NCBI RefSeq assembly: GCF_029953285.1
Contig: NZ_JASAOI010000037.1
Location: 1 to 64,000, forward strand
Length of the DNA stretch: 64,000 bases
Direction of reading: 5' to 3'
Source: Yinghuangia seranimata
Lineage (GTDB): Bacteria; Actinomycetota; Actinomycetes; Streptomycetales; Streptomycetaceae
Positions 8,499-17,157 of the stretch are shown piece after piece. Position 1 is the first letter of the stretch. Each line of letters begins with the position of its first letter. The notes under the pieces are model-generated. The model was not told the DNA's origin, ran no database searches, and saw only the letters and a list, made by a program, of their open reading frames with translations. Both the position numbers and the translations under genes were made by a program.

Positions 8499-9127
8499 CC
8501 GCCGCACCACCATCGCCACCACCGCCCGCGTCCGTACGCGACCTGCTGTTCGGCGACGACGGCGAGACCGCCACGGAAGCGCTCGTCGCCGCGGCCCGCG
8601 AGAACGAGGTCGCCGCCATGCTCGGGCGCGCCGCCCGCGGCCTGACGGACTCCGCGGGAGAGACCGTCGAACATGAAGTCGCCTCGGTCGTCAACGGCTT
8701 CCTCAGCATGGACCTGCTCGACCTCGCGGCGGCCGGGTGGATCAAACACCGCTCGCTGGCCGAGGCCGCGCAGCGCACCCGCGCGGCCCCGGGCAGCGAG
8801 GAGGTCGTCGCGATGGCGACCCACAAGGTCACGTCCACGCACCGCCCCTGCGTCGACCTGACCGTCGACGGCGCCAGGGTCGGCACCCTGGACCTCGCCC
8901 TCACCGTCGCCTTCGAGATCCGGGGGATGGTCGCGGTCGTCCGCGAGGCCAGGATGACGTCGTTGCGATGCGGGTCGTGCACAACGACCGGCACGCTCGC
9001 GATGCAGCGGATCGTCGTGGCCAGCCGCCGCTGCACCGTGGACCTTCCCGGCAGCCTGCGCCTGCGGTCGGGCATTCCCCTGCTCCCGGAACCTACGACC
9101 TCGTCCCGGAACCCGCCGCGGCGATGA
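8495..9127 (+). CDS. Hypothetical cytosolic protein, coupled to the preceding membrane protein
   Basis: A 210-residue protein of unknown function. The first 100 residues are predicted mostly helical (VRDLLFGDDGETATEALVAAARENEVAAML, EHEVASVVNGFLSMDLLDLAAAGWIKHRSL). The middle is beta-rich (VVAMATHKVTSTHRPCVDLTVDGARVGTLDLALTVAF) and contains a CGSC pair. It has no signal peptide. The ATG overlaps the stop of the upstream membrane-protein gene (ATGA), and the 3-prime end overlaps the convergent cutC gene by 35 bases. The tight coupling suggests it works with the cytosolic tail of its neighbour. Confidence 0.65.
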   Translation: MTAAPPSPPPPASVRDLLFGDDGETATEALVAAARENEVAAMLGRAARGLTDSAGETVEHEVASVVNGFLSMDLLDLAAAGWIKHRSLAEAAQRTRAAPGSEEVVAMATHKVTSTHRPCVDLTVDGARVGTLDLALTVAFEIRGMVAVVREARMTSLRCGSCTTTGTLAMQRIVVASRRCTVDLPGSLRLRSGIPLLPEPTTSSRNPPRR

Positions 9128-9869
9128 TGTCCCCGACCCCGCGTGCCGACGTCGTCTGGCGCGCGAACTCGGGCTGGCGCAGCGCACCGCCCATATAGGG
9201 GTAGGGGTTGCGGTGCACCGCCGGGCTTTCCACGGTGGTCCCGGCGGCGAAGTGGAGTTCGGCGGCGCCGGTGGCAGCCAGGACGCGTGCGACGTTGCGG
9301 GCGGTGATCCCCCCGCCCGGCATCACGACGATCCGTCCGGCGGCCTGACGGACCAACTGGGCGATGAGCGGGGCGCCTTCGAGGACGCTGGAGTCCTGGC
9401 CCGACGTCAGCACCCGGTCCACGCCGAGGTCGATGAGCTCCTCCAGGGCGGCGAACGGGTCGCGGACCATGTCGAACGCCCTGTGGAAGGTGACGGACCG
9501 CAGTTCGGCGGCGTTCATGAGCCGGCCGACGACGTCGTGGTCGATGTCGCCGTCGGGGGTCAGCGCGCCGATGACCAGTCCGTGGGCGCCGGCCTCGCGG
9601 ATCGCGACGACATCGCGCTCCATGGCGTCGACCTCGTGTTCGTCGTACACGAAATCGCCGCCGCGCGGCCGCACGATCACGTGCACCCGGATGCGCTCGG
9701 CGGCGCGCAGGGCCGTTTCGACCAGGCCGATGCTGGGGGTGATGCCGCCCTCGAACAGGTCGGAGCACAGTTCGACGCGGTGTGCGCCCGCCTGCTCCGC
9801 CGCGAGGACGCCCGCGACGCTGTCGACGCAGATCTCGTAGAGGGGTTCGGTGCCGGATACGGCATTCAC
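9093..9869 (-). CDS. cutC: CutC family protein (copper homeostasis)
   Basis: A 258-residue TIM-barrel protein of the CutC family. Diagnostic stretches are YEICVDSVAGVLAAEQAGAHRVELCSDLFEGGITPS, VIVRPRGGDFVYDEHE, SVTFHRAFDMVRDP and GGGITARNVARVL. CutC was first linked to copper tolerance, but the enzymatic role is unsettled. It follows the asparaginase gene by 76 bases on the same strand, at the end of the amino-acid transporter operon. It overlaps the convergent upstream gene by 35 bases at its 3-prime end. Confidence 0.92.
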   Translation of the reverse strand: MNAVSGTEPLYEICVDSVAGVLAAEQAGAHRVELCSDLFEGGITPSIGLVETALRAAERIRVHVIVRPRGGDFVYDEHEVDAMERDVVAIREAGAHGLVIGALTPDGDIDHDVVGRLMNAAELRSVTFHRAFDMVRDPFAALEELIDLGVDRVLTSGQDSSVLEGAPLIAQLVRQAAGRIVVMPGGGITARNVARVLAATGAAELHFAAGTTVESPAVHRNPYPYMGGALRQPEFARQTTSARGVGDIIAAAGSGTRS

Positions 9870-9945
9870 GTTCAGGGCTCCTCGGGCTCGGATGGGTACG
9901 GGTGCCGCACGACGACGGCCGCGTGGTGGGGGATGTCGCCCGACC

Positions 9946-10893
9946 TCAGGACAGCGCGGCGGTCACCCGCACCTCGCCGACCGGTCGGCCGCCTCCGAGG
10001 ACGGGCACCGAGGCCAGGTCCGAGGCCGGCGAGGTGTCGACGCCGAGCGCCCGCAGTGCGGCCAGGGCGAGCGCGGTGGTGGCGCGGGGACTGCCGTCGA
10101 TGACCTTGACCGCGACGGCGTGACCGCTCGTGGTGGCGGCCGCGATGACGCCTTCGGCGCCGCCCTTGGCCACAGTGCCGGGCAGCAGCTGCATGACGGT
10201 GCTGTTGACGTGCCCGTCTCCGCCGACGTACGTGGGATACGACTGCATCGCCCACGCGACCGTGCGCTCGTGTCCGTCGGCGGCGACCGCGAGTGCGCGC
10301 AGGCCGCGCGCCAGCCCGGTCAACGTCATCCCGAACACCGGCGCCCCGCACCCGTCCACCGCCGTGTGCGAGACCTGTTCGCCGGACAGTTCCTCGATGC
10401 CGGCGCGTACGAGCAGCTGCAGCGGGTGGTCGGCGTCGAGGTAGCCGTCCACCGGCCAGCCGGACGCGACGCACGCCGACAGCATCGCGGCGTGCTTGCC
10501 CGAGCAGTTCATGCGGACCGCGGACTCGGGTTCGCCGCGCCGGACCAGGGCCTCGTGCGTCGCGGCGTCCTCGGGCGGGCTCGGCGGGCAGCGCAGCGCG
10601 GCGGTGCCGAGGCCGGCCGCGCCGAGGACGGCCTCGACGGCTTCGACGTGGAAGTCCTGACCGGTGTGGCTGCCCGCCGCGATGGCGACCTGCTCGCCGC
10701 GCAGCGGTGCCCCGGCGCGCAGGCACGCGAGGGCCTGGAACGGTTTGGCGGACGACCTCGGCAGGATCGCGTCGTCCGGCGCCCCCAGGGACAGTGCGGT
10801 CAGGCCGTCTGGTGTCAGCCCGACCAGGCTTCCGTAGTGACGGCTTTCCACGAATCCGGACCGCACGACTTCCGCGAGTTCCGCGTGACGCAT
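9946..10893 (-). CDS. Asparaginase (asparaginase II/thermolabile family)
   Basis: A 315-residue protein of the L-asparaginase II family (PF06089 type), which hydrolyses asparagine to aspartate and ammonia. Typical stretches are RSSAKPFQALACLRAG, AIAAGSHTGQDFHVEAVEAVL, RMNCSGKHAAMLSACVASGWP, VDGCGAPVFGMTLTGLARG and IDGSPRATTALALAALRALG. The start is ATG 10893 (MRHAELAEVV), with GGAGG eight bases upstream. The frame runs on to 11061 through a low-quality Arg-rich stretch that overlaps the permease. It follows two ABC permease genes, which suggests the transporter imports Asn, Gln, Asp or Glu that this enzyme then deaminates. Confidence 0.87.
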   Translation of the reverse strand: MRHAELAEVVRSGFVESRHYGSLVGLTPDGLTALSLGAPDDAILPRSSAKPFQALACLRAGAPLRGEQVAIAAGSHTGQDFHVEAVEAVLGAAGLGTAALRCPPSPPEDAATHEALVRRGEPESAVRMNCSGKHAAMLSACVASGWPVDGYLDADHPLQLLVRAGIEELSGEQVSHTAVDGCGAPVFGMTLTGLARGLRALAVAADGHERTVAWAMQSYPTYVGGDGHVNSTVMQLLPGTVAKGGAEGVIAAATTSGHAVAVKVIDGSPRATTALALAALRALGVDTSPASDLASVPVLGGGRPVGEVRVTAALS

Positions 10894-10915
10894 GACAGTG
10901 GCCTCCATTCGCCGG

Positions 10916-11851
10916 TCAGGCGGGGATCTTGTTCTGGGGTTCCGGCCCTTCCGACTGCGGTGCCGGATGCTCCGGTCGCGCACGCAGGTGCGGGCTTCCG
11001 GCGACGTACGGCCGCGGCCGTACGAAGCCGAGCAGGCGGCGACGCCCGGCCGGACGCACACCCTGACGCGCCTCCAGGGTCCGCGCGAACTTCGACAGCG
11101 ACGCGTTGATGACGATGTAGACGAGCGCGATGACGATGTACGTCTGGATGAGCAGCCGGTTGTAGGTCGCGAGGATCCGGCCGCTGTACAGCAGTTCGGA
11201 GTAGCTGACGATGAATCCGAGCGAGGTGTCCTTGAGCAGGCCCACCGACTGGCTCACCAGGGACGGGAGCAGCCTGCGCACCGCCTGGGGCAGGACGACG
11301 ATCCACATGGTCTGCCGCCGTGTCATGCCGATCGCGAGCCCCGCCTCGCGCTGACCGCGGTCGAGCGAGAGGATCCCGGCCCGGAAGATCTCCGCGAAGA
11401 CCGCCGCGCTGGAGACCGACAGCGGTGCGACGAGCTTCCAGAACAGCGGCAGGTTGACGCCGTAGTGCGGAAGTCCGAACAGGACGATGTAGACGAGCAG
11501 CAACACCGGTACGGTGCGCATGACTTCGATGTAGACGACGGCGGGCCACCGGAACCTGCGGTGCGGGGAGAGCCGCCCCAGCGCGAGGACGATGCCGCCC
11601 GCCAGGGACAGCCCCGTCGCGACCGCCGCCGCCTCGACCGTGGCTCGGACGCCCTGGAGCAGGTACCGCCACATCGGCCACGTGGTGTACGGCCGCCATT
11701 TGTCGGCGTCGAGCTGCCCGTGGTCCGCGAACCGGCGTACCGCGAGCGCGATCAGCCCGGCGACCGCGATCGAGACGACCACGGTCGCCACGCGTATGCG
11801 GCGCCGGGCGATCGGACCGGGTTCGTCGAACAGGACGCGGGAAGTGCTCAT
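10916..11851 (-). CDS. Amino-acid ABC transporter permease (second subunit)
   Basis: A 311-residue inner-membrane permease of the His/Glu/Gln/Arg/opine (HisMQ) type. It has about five membrane helices, and the EAA loop reads FRAGILSLDRGQREAGLAIGMTRRQTMWIVVLPQAVRRLLPSLVSQ, the contact site for the ATPase. A cytosolic tail of about 60 residues rich in Arg and Pro is longer than usual. The ATG at 11851 overlaps the stop of the upstream permease gene (ATGA). It forms a heterodimer with that permease and ends 22 bases before the asparaginase start. Confidence 0.88.
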   Translation of the reverse strand: MSTSRVLFDEPGPIARRRIRVATVVVSIAVAGLIALAVRRFADHGQLDADKWRPYTTWPMWRYLLQGVRATVEAAAVATGLSLAGGIVLALGRLSPHRRFRWPAVVYIEVMRTVPVLLLVYIVLFGLPHYGVNLPLFWKLVAPLSVSSAAVFAEIFRAGILSLDRGQREAGLAIGMTRRQTMWIVVLPQAVRRLLPSLVSQSVGLLKDTSLGFIVSYSELLYSGRILATYNRLLIQTYIVIALVYIVINASLSKFARTLEARQGVRPAGRRRLLGFVRPRPYVAGSPHLRARPEHPAPQSEGPEPQNKIPA

Positions 11852-12492
11852 CGGACGATCGCCACCTTGCGCTCGATCAGGTTCGTGAGCAGGCCGACCA
11901 GCGCGCACACCGCCATGTAGCCGAGCCCGGCGCCGACGAACACCGGTATGGGCTGGGCTTCCAGGAGGTTGACGCGGTTCGCGGCGGCGGTCAGGTCGAC
12001 GACCCCCACCGCCGCCGCGAGCGAGGTGTTCATGGTCAGCGCGATGAGGATGTTGCCGATCGGCTGGACGACCGCGCGCAGCGCCTGCGGCAGGATCACC
12101 AGGCGCAGCGACTGGCCGAAGCCCAGGCCGATCGCGCGTGCCGCCTCCGCCTGTCCGACGGGCACGGTGTTGATACCGGACCGGACCGCCTCGGCGATGT
12201 ACGCGGCCTCGTACAACGCGATCGCGATCACCGCCGTGGTGAACAGCGGGAAGATGACGCCGACCTCGGGAAGCCCGAACACGAACAGGACGAGCAGCAC
12301 GAGCAGCGGGGTGTTCTGGAACGACTCCACGTACACGGTGCCGACGCCCCGCAGCACGGGGACCGGCGACACGCGCATAGCGGCCACGACTATGCCGATC
12401 AGCAGGGCGCCGGCGAAGGACAGCGCGGTGAGTTCGAGCGTCGTGGTCATGCCGTCGGTGAACGCGGACCAGTGCCGCAACACGACGTCCAT
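11848..12492 (-). CDS. Amino-acid ABC transporter permease (first subunit)
   Basis: A 214-residue HisMQ-family permease with five hydrophobic segments. Its EAA motif reads EAVRSGINTVPVGQAEAARAIGLGFGQSLRLVILPQALRAVVQP. The ATG at 12492 (MDVVLRHWSAFTDG) has AAAGGG at proper spacing; an upstream GTG at 12507 overlaps that site and is unlikely. It is followed without a gap by the second permease. Together with the lipoprotein at 12605-13549 and the ATPase at 13655-14383 it makes a complete GluABCD-type importer. Confidence 0.88.
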   Translation of the reverse strand: MDVVLRHWSAFTDGMTTTLELTALSFAGALLIGIVVAAMRVSPVPVLRGVGTVYVESFQNTPLLVLLVLFVFGLPEVGVIFPLFTTAVIAIALYEAAYIAEAVRSGINTVPVGQAEAARAIGLGFGQSLRLVILPQALRAVVQPIGNILIALTMNTSLAAAVGVVDLTAAANRVNLLEAQPIPVFVGAGLGYMAVCALVGLLTNLIERKVAIVR

Positions 12493-12604
12493 CGTTTGCC
12501 CTTTCACGAGGGGGGCGGATCGGCGAGCGTCCGCCCGCCCGTCTGGCCGTCTGCCGCCCGCCCGCCTGCCGCCTGCTCCGGCGGCGTGCGGGCGGACGCG
12601 GTCG

Positions 12605-13549
12605 TCACGACCCCGCGGCGGACCCGATCGCGGGCGGAGCCGGCGGGTTGCCCTCGACGACCGTGCCGATGGTCTGCTTCCAGACCGCCTGCCAGGCGCC
12701 GCTCTGGCCGATGGCGCGCAGCCAGTCGTTCACGAAGGACTTGAACGCGGTGTCGTCGTGCTTGAGGCCGATGCCGTACGGGTCCTGCGTGAACGGTTCG
12801 CCGACGACGGTGGTGTCGGGGTACTGCTTCACGTCCGCGACGAGCAGCGCCTGGTCCTGGACGTAGGCCTCGCCGCGCCCCTGCCGCAGTGCCTGGAGGC
12901 ACTCGGGGTCGCTCGCGAACGTGACGACCTTCGCGCTCGGTGCCAGCTGCTGGATCGCCGTGACCGCGGGCGTGTTGGCTCCCGCGATGACGGTCTTGCC
13001 GTTCAGGTCGGCCGGGGCCTTGATCCCGGTGGTGCCCTTCTTGACGAGGATCGCCTGACCGGAGGAGTAGTACGGCCCGGCGAACGCGACCTGCTCGGCC
13101 CGCTTGGGCGTGATCGTGTACGTCTGGAAGACGACGTCGACGGTGCCGTTCTGGAGCAGCGCCTCGCGGGTCTCGGTGGCGGAACTGACGATCTTCACCT
13201 CGGGCTTGCCGATGATGTACTTCGCGAGGAGCCGGCCCATCTCGGCGTCGAAGCCCTCGACCTGGCCGTTCATCGGGTTCAGCTGCGACCACAGCGGGGC
13301 GTCCTGGGAGCCGCCGACGATGAGGTAGCCGCGCTTCTTGATCTTCTCCATGGTGGAGCCGGGCAGGATCGCGGTGTCGGGTGCGACACCGACGGCGGCC
13401 GCCGCGCTCGCCTCGGCGGGCTTCTTGTCCTGGCCGCCGGGGACGGCGGAGTCCGAGTCGGAGGAACAGGCGGTGACGGCGGCCAGGGTCAGGGTCGCCA
13501 GGGCGACGGGAAGCGCGGTGCCGAGACGGCGCGGCAGGGTTCTGGACAT
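12605..13549 (-). CDS. ABC transporter substrate-binding lipoprotein, glutamate/amino-acid type
   Basis: A 314-residue family 3 solute-binding protein. The leader ends in the lipobox LAAVTAC, so Cys28 is lipidated and anchors it to the outer face of the membrane. The mature part opens with MEKIKKRGYLIVGGSQDAPLWSQLNP and VEGFDAEMGRLLAKYIIG. It also has VVFQTYTITPKRAEQVAFAGPYYSSGQAILVKKG, the characteristic family 3 hinge region, and ends with the DPYGIGLKHDD stretch. It would capture an acidic amino acid or amide, in line with the asparaginase downstream. Confidence 0.88.
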   Translation of the reverse strand: MSRTLPRRLGTALPVALATLTLAAVTACSSDSDSAVPGGQDKKPAEASAAAAVGVAPDTAILPGSTMEKIKKRGYLIVGGSQDAPLWSQLNPMNGQVEGFDAEMGRLLAKYIIGKPEVKIVSSATETREALLQNGTVDVVFQTYTITPKRAEQVAFAGPYYSSGQAILVKKGTTGIKAPADLNGKTVIAGANTPAVTAIQQLAPSAKVVTFASDPECLQALRQGRGEAYVQDQALLVADVKQYPDTTVVGEPFTQDPYGIGLKHDDTAFKSFVNDWLRAIGQSGAWQAVWKQTIGTVVEGNPPAPPAIGSAAGS

Positions 13550-13654
13550 CGAGGCCTTCCTGGGTGCGTGGGGTCCGTTGCGGACATGCGGAAGTGATGT
13601 GCCTGTGCGGTGAGCTGTGCGGTGAGCTGTGCCGAGCTGTGCCGAGCCGTGCCT

Positions 13655-14383
13655 TCAGTGGCTCAGCACCTTCGACAGGAAGTCGCGGGCGCGCTCGGTC
13701 TGCGGCGCGGTGAAGAAGGACTCGGGGTCGGCGGATTCGACGATCCGCCCGTCGGCCATGAAGACGACGCGGTCGGCGGCGCGGCGCGCGAAGCCCATCT
13801 CGTGGGTGACCACGACCATGGTCATGCCGTCGCGGGCCAGGTCGACCATGACGTCGAGGACTTCGTTGACCATCTCGGGGTCGAGCGCGCTGGTCGGTTC
13901 GTCGAAGAGCATGACCTTCGGACGCATCGCCAGTGCGCGGGCGATGGCGGCCCGCTGCTGCTGGCCGCCGGACAGCTGGGCCGGGTAGTGGCCGGCCTTG
14001 TCGGCGATGCCGACCCGGTCGAGGAGGGCCAGAGCCTCCTCTTCGGCCTGCCGGGCGGGGAGGCGCTTGACGCGGACCGGCCCCAGGGCGACGTTCTGCA
14101 GCACGGTCTTGTGCGCGAACAGGTTGAACTGCTGGAACACCATGCCGACTTCGGCGCGAAGCCGAGCCAGGCCCCGTCCCTCGGCGGGCAGTTCCTCCCC
14201 GTCGAGCAGGACCCGGCCCGAGTCGACGTTCTCCAGGCGGTTCAGGCACCGGCAGAACGTCGACTTGCCGGCGCCCGACGGGCCGATGAGGACAACGACT
14301 TCGCCCGCGCCGACGTTCAGGGTCACGTCCGTGAGCACCTTGGTGCGACCAAAAGACTTGTTGATGGCCTGAGCCTCAACCAT
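13655..14383 (-). CDS. Amino-acid ABC transporter ATPase (GluA/GlnQ-type)
   Basis: A 242-residue ABC ATPase. Walker A is GPSGAGKST (about residues 35-43), the Q-loop is MVFQQFNLF, the signature is LSGGQQQR, Walker B is [13 protein letters not shown], and the H-loop is VVVTHEMGF. The [13 protein letters not shown] sequence is typical of polar-amino-acid importers. The ATG at 14383 ([12 protein letters not shown]) gives the normal family length; the frame continues to 14959 as antisense of the ROK gene. It is the first gene of the leftward transporter operon and faces a palindrome-rich control region. Confidence 0.9.
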   Translation of the reverse strand: MVEAQAINKSFGRTKVLTDVTLNVGAGEVVVLIGPSGAGKSTFCRCLNRLENVDSGRVLLDGEELPAEGRGLARLRAEVGMVFQQFNLFAHKTVLQNVALGPVRVKRLPARQAEEEALALLDRVGIADKAGHYPAQLSGGQQQRAAIARALAMRPKVMLFDEPTSALDPEMVNEVLDVMVDLARDGMTMVVVTHEMGFARRAADRVVFMADGRIVESADPESFFTAPQTERARDFLSKVLSH

Positions 14384-14433
14384 GAAGGCACTGGCGACGG
14401 AAGAGCGGGGCACAGAGTTCACTGCTGCTCCAG

Positions 14434-14515
14434 CTTCATTCGAAATCGAAGATAGCGGCGACCATAGATCCGTATCTCGAATGAAGTCAATGACTTCCTG
14501 AAGACAACGCGTTGT
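14434..14515. promoter_or_regulatory. Divergent control region with three inverted repeats
   Basis: Between the ABC ATPase and the ROK gene lies an unusually A+T-rich stretch. CTTCATTCGA (14434-14443) is the exact reverse complement of TCGAATGAAG (14477-14486). GAAGTCA-A-TGACTTC (14483-14497) is a perfect palindrome that overlaps the second arm. ACAACGCGTTGT (14504-14515) is a third perfect palindrome next to the ROK start. The ROK protein is the obvious candidate to bind here and control both directions. Confidence 0.6.
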
Positions 14516-14545
14516 GCTATTCCTGTCAATGCCTAACGCCTGCGC

Positions 14546-15724
14546 ATGCCTCGGACGGGGAGTGGAACATTGGGTGGAACCGCCGGAGACCTGGTGCGAC
14601 TCGTGGCCCGCGGCCGCGGGGGCTCGCGTGCGGAACTCGCCCGGCTGAGCGGTATGGCGCCGTCGAGCGTGTCGCTGCGGGTCGAGGAGCTCATCGAAGC
14701 CGGACTGCTGCGCGAGGACGGCGAGGGCGCCTCCCGCGGCGGCCGCCGGCCGCGCCGACTGCGGCTGCACGAGGAGGCCGGCGTCGTCGTCGCGGCCGAC
14801 GTCGGCACGCACCACGTACGCATGTCCGTCATGGACCTGGCCGGTCGCGTCGTGTACTCCCACGAACTCCCCGGCGAGGTGGCCGACGGGCCCGAGGTCG
14901 TCACCGAACGGCTCAGGCAGTACGCCTATATGACGCTCGATCAGGCGGAGGTGAAGCACCTTCCGCTGCTCGGACTCGGGGTGGGCATGCCCGGCCCCGT
15001 CGACCCCGCGACCACCAGGATCGTGGCCCCTTCACGGATGCCCGGCTGGAACGAGTACCCGGTCGGGGAGCGCCTCGCCGAACTCATGGACGTCCGCGTG
15101 ATGGTCGAGAACGACGCCAACCTCATGGCCGTCGGCGAACACCGCAACGGCTGGCCGGGATGCGAGAACCTCATGGCCGTCAAGGTCGGCACCGGCATCG
15201 GGTGCGGGATCATCGCGTCCGGCCGCCTCCACCGCGGGCGCGGCGCCGCCGGCGACATCAGCCACGTGCCCGTCATCGCCGACACCCCGGCCACCTGCTC
15301 GTGCGGGCACTCCGACTGCCTCGAAGCGCACGCCAGCGGAGCCGCCCTGTGCCGGACGCTGCGCACCCGGGGATTCGAGGTCGAGTACTCCCGCCAACTC
15401 GTCGACCTCGTCAACGACGGCGTGCCCGAGGTCACCACCCTCGTCCGCGGCGCGGGACGCCTGGCCGGCCAGGTCCTCACGCCGCTCGTCAACTTCTTCA
15501 ACCCCGACGTGCTCGTGCTCGGCGGCGGCCTGTCGGCGGCCGAGCCCTTCGTCGCCGCCGTACGCGCCGCCATCTACGAACGCTGCCTGCCCCTCGCCAC
15601 CCGCGGCCTCGAAATCGCCACCGCCGTCACCGGCCGCGACGCCTGCATGCTCGGCGCCGGCAGCCTCATCCTCGACGAGGTCCTCGCCAGCGACTGGGTC
15701 GACGAAACCCTCGCCTCCCGCTAG
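14546..15724 (+). CDS. ROK family transcriptional regulator
   Basis: A 392-residue NagC/XylR-type regulator. The N-terminal winged helix reads [37 protein letters not shown]. The sugar-kinase-like body shows [33 protein letters not shown], the [13 protein letters not shown] region, [28 protein letters not shown], and the ROK zinc motif [10 protein letters not shown]. It diverges from the amino-acid transporter operon. The start is ATG 14546 or a TTG at 14570 with GGGGAG upstream. Its stop overlaps that of the convergent multicopper oxidase gene (CTAG). Confidence 0.88.
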   Translation: MPRTGSGTLGGTAGDLVRLVARGRGGSRAELARLSGMAPSSVSLRVEELIEAGLLREDGEGASRGGRRPRRLRLHEEAGVVVAADVGTHHVRMSVMDLAGRVVYSHELPGEVADGPEVVTERLRQYAYMTLDQAEVKHLPLLGLGVGMPGPVDPATTRIVAPSRMPGWNEYPVGERLAELMDVRVMVENDANLMAVGEHRNGWPGCENLMAVKVGTGIGCGIIASGRLHRGRGAAGDISHVPVIADTPATCSCGHSDCLEAHASGAALCRTLRTRGFEVEYSRQLVDLVNDGVPEVTTLVRGAGRLAGQVLTPLVNFFNPDVLVLGGGLSAAEPFVAAVRAAIYERCLPLATRGLEIATAVTGRDACMLGAGSLILDEVLASDWVDETLASR

Positions 15725-17157
15725 CGGGTGATCTCCATCGTCGCCATCATGCCCATCGCGGAGTGGTCGAGCAGGTGGCAGTGGTAGGGGTAGCGGCCGG
15801 TCCACGTGTCGAACGTGGCCTGGATGCGGACGGTTTCGCCGGGCATGACGCGCACGGTGTCCTTCAGGCCGGACTCGCCGGGGTCCGGGGGACGCCCGTT
15901 GCGGTCCAGGACGCGGAAGTGCACGAGGTGCAGGTGCATGTTGTGCGCCACGTGGTCCTTGTTGACGACGCGCCAGATCTCGGTGCTGCCCCACGTGATC
16001 TCGGTGTCGACGCGCATCGGGTCGTACGTCCTGCCGTTGATGGTCCAGGTGTCGCCGGTCTTCTCGAAGACCATGTCGCGGGTCACCGACGCGGCCCCGG
16101 GCGGCGGCAGCGTGGCCAGTGACGCCGGGACGCGGCTGGGGTCGCACGCCTCGGCGGTCACGTCGAACGCCATGAGGTCGAGCGTGGCGTTGCGGCTCGC
16201 GCTCCTCAGGACCACCCTCGTGCCGACCGGGTAACGACCGAAGTCGACGACGACGTCCGCGCGTTCGCCGGGGGAGAGCATGATCGACTTCTGCGGCGCC
16301 GGAGCGGCGAGCAGGCCGCGGTCGGAGCCGATCTGGACCAGGTCGTCGCCGGTCGACAGGTGCAGCGTGTAGAAGCACAGGTTGGCGCCGTTGAGGACGC
16401 GGAACCGGTACCTGCGCGCGGCCACCTCGAAGTACGGTTGCGGCCCGCCGTTCACCAGGTGCGTGCTGCGGCCCGCGAAGTCGTCGTGGATGTAGACGAG
16501 TTCGGCGTTGTCGTCCAGGTGCACGTCGCGGATCATGAGCGGGACGTCGAACTCGCCCGTGGGCAGCCCAAGTTCCCGTTCGCCGTCGTCCTCGAGCAGA
16601 TAGAAGCCCGCCATGCCCCGGTAGACGTTCTCCGCCTCGGCCATGTGCGCGTGGTCGTGGTACCAGAGCGTCGCGGCGGCCTGCGTGTTCTCGTACGTGT
16701 ACCCGCGGGTCGACCAGGGCTGGACCGGGTCCATCGGCTGCCCGTCGTTGTCGGCGGACACCTGCCCGCCGTGCAGGTGCATCGACACCGGCCCGTCCAG
16801 CAGGTTCGTCGTCGTCACCACGGTGCGCCGCCCCGTCCGGGCACGCAGCGTCGGACCGGGGAAGGTGCCGTTGTACGTCAGCACCGGCGTCGCCACGCCC
16901 GGCACGATCTCCGTGGTCGACCGGCCGACCGACAGCCGGTAGTGGTCGGTGTCCGCCGTGCTCCGCGACGGCGCCAGGTCGACCGGAACCGCCAGCGGCA
17001 CCGTGAACGGCGGCGGGAGCGCGCGTGGTTCGGCCGATCGACGCCGCGTCGGCGGGCCGGGTGCCGCCGCGGCGAACGCCCGCCCGGGCGCCCACCCCGA
17101 CAGCACCAGCCCACCGGCGAGCGCGCCCGCCTTCGCCGCGGCCCGGCGCGTCAGCAC
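15721..17157 (-). CDS. Tat-exported multicopper oxidase (laccase-type)
   Basis: A 478-residue multicopper oxidase that would oxidise phenols or metals while reducing oxygen to water. The leader MLTRRAAAKAGALAGGLVLSG carries a twin-arginine signal. All four copper motifs are present: SMHLHGGQ and ATLWYHDHAH (N-terminal half), HNMHLHLVHF and YPYHCHLLDHSAMGMM (C-terminal half). The last motif holds the T1 Cys-His pair and an axial Met. The GTG start at 17157 overlaps the beta-helix stop by seven bases, placing the gene at the 3-prime end of the pigment-type polyketide operon. An enzyme that couples or polymerises the exported aromatic product is the natural inference. Confidence 0.88.
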   Translation of the reverse strand: MLTRRAAAKAGALAGGLVLSGWAPGRAFAAAAPGPPTRRRSAEPRALPPPFTVPLAVPVDLAPSRSTADTDHYRLSVGRSTTEIVPGVATPVLTYNGTFPGPTLRARTGRRTVVTTTNLLDGPVSMHLHGGQVSADNDGQPMDPVQPWSTRGYTYENTQAAATLWYHDHAHMAEAENVYRGMAGFYLLEDDGERELGLPTGEFDVPLMIRDVHLDDNAELVYIHDDFAGRSTHLVNGGPQPYFEVAARRYRFRVLNGANLCFYTLHLSTGDDLVQIGSDRGLLAAPAPQKSIMLSPGERADVVVDFGRYPVGTRVVLRSASRNATLDLMAFDVTAEACDPSRVPASLATLPPPGAASVTRDMVFEKTGDTWTINGRTYDPMRVDTEITWGSTEIWRVVNKDHVAHNMHLHLVHFRVLDRNGRPPDPGESGLKDTVRVMPGETVRIQATFDTWTGRYPYHCHLLDHSAMGMMATMEITR

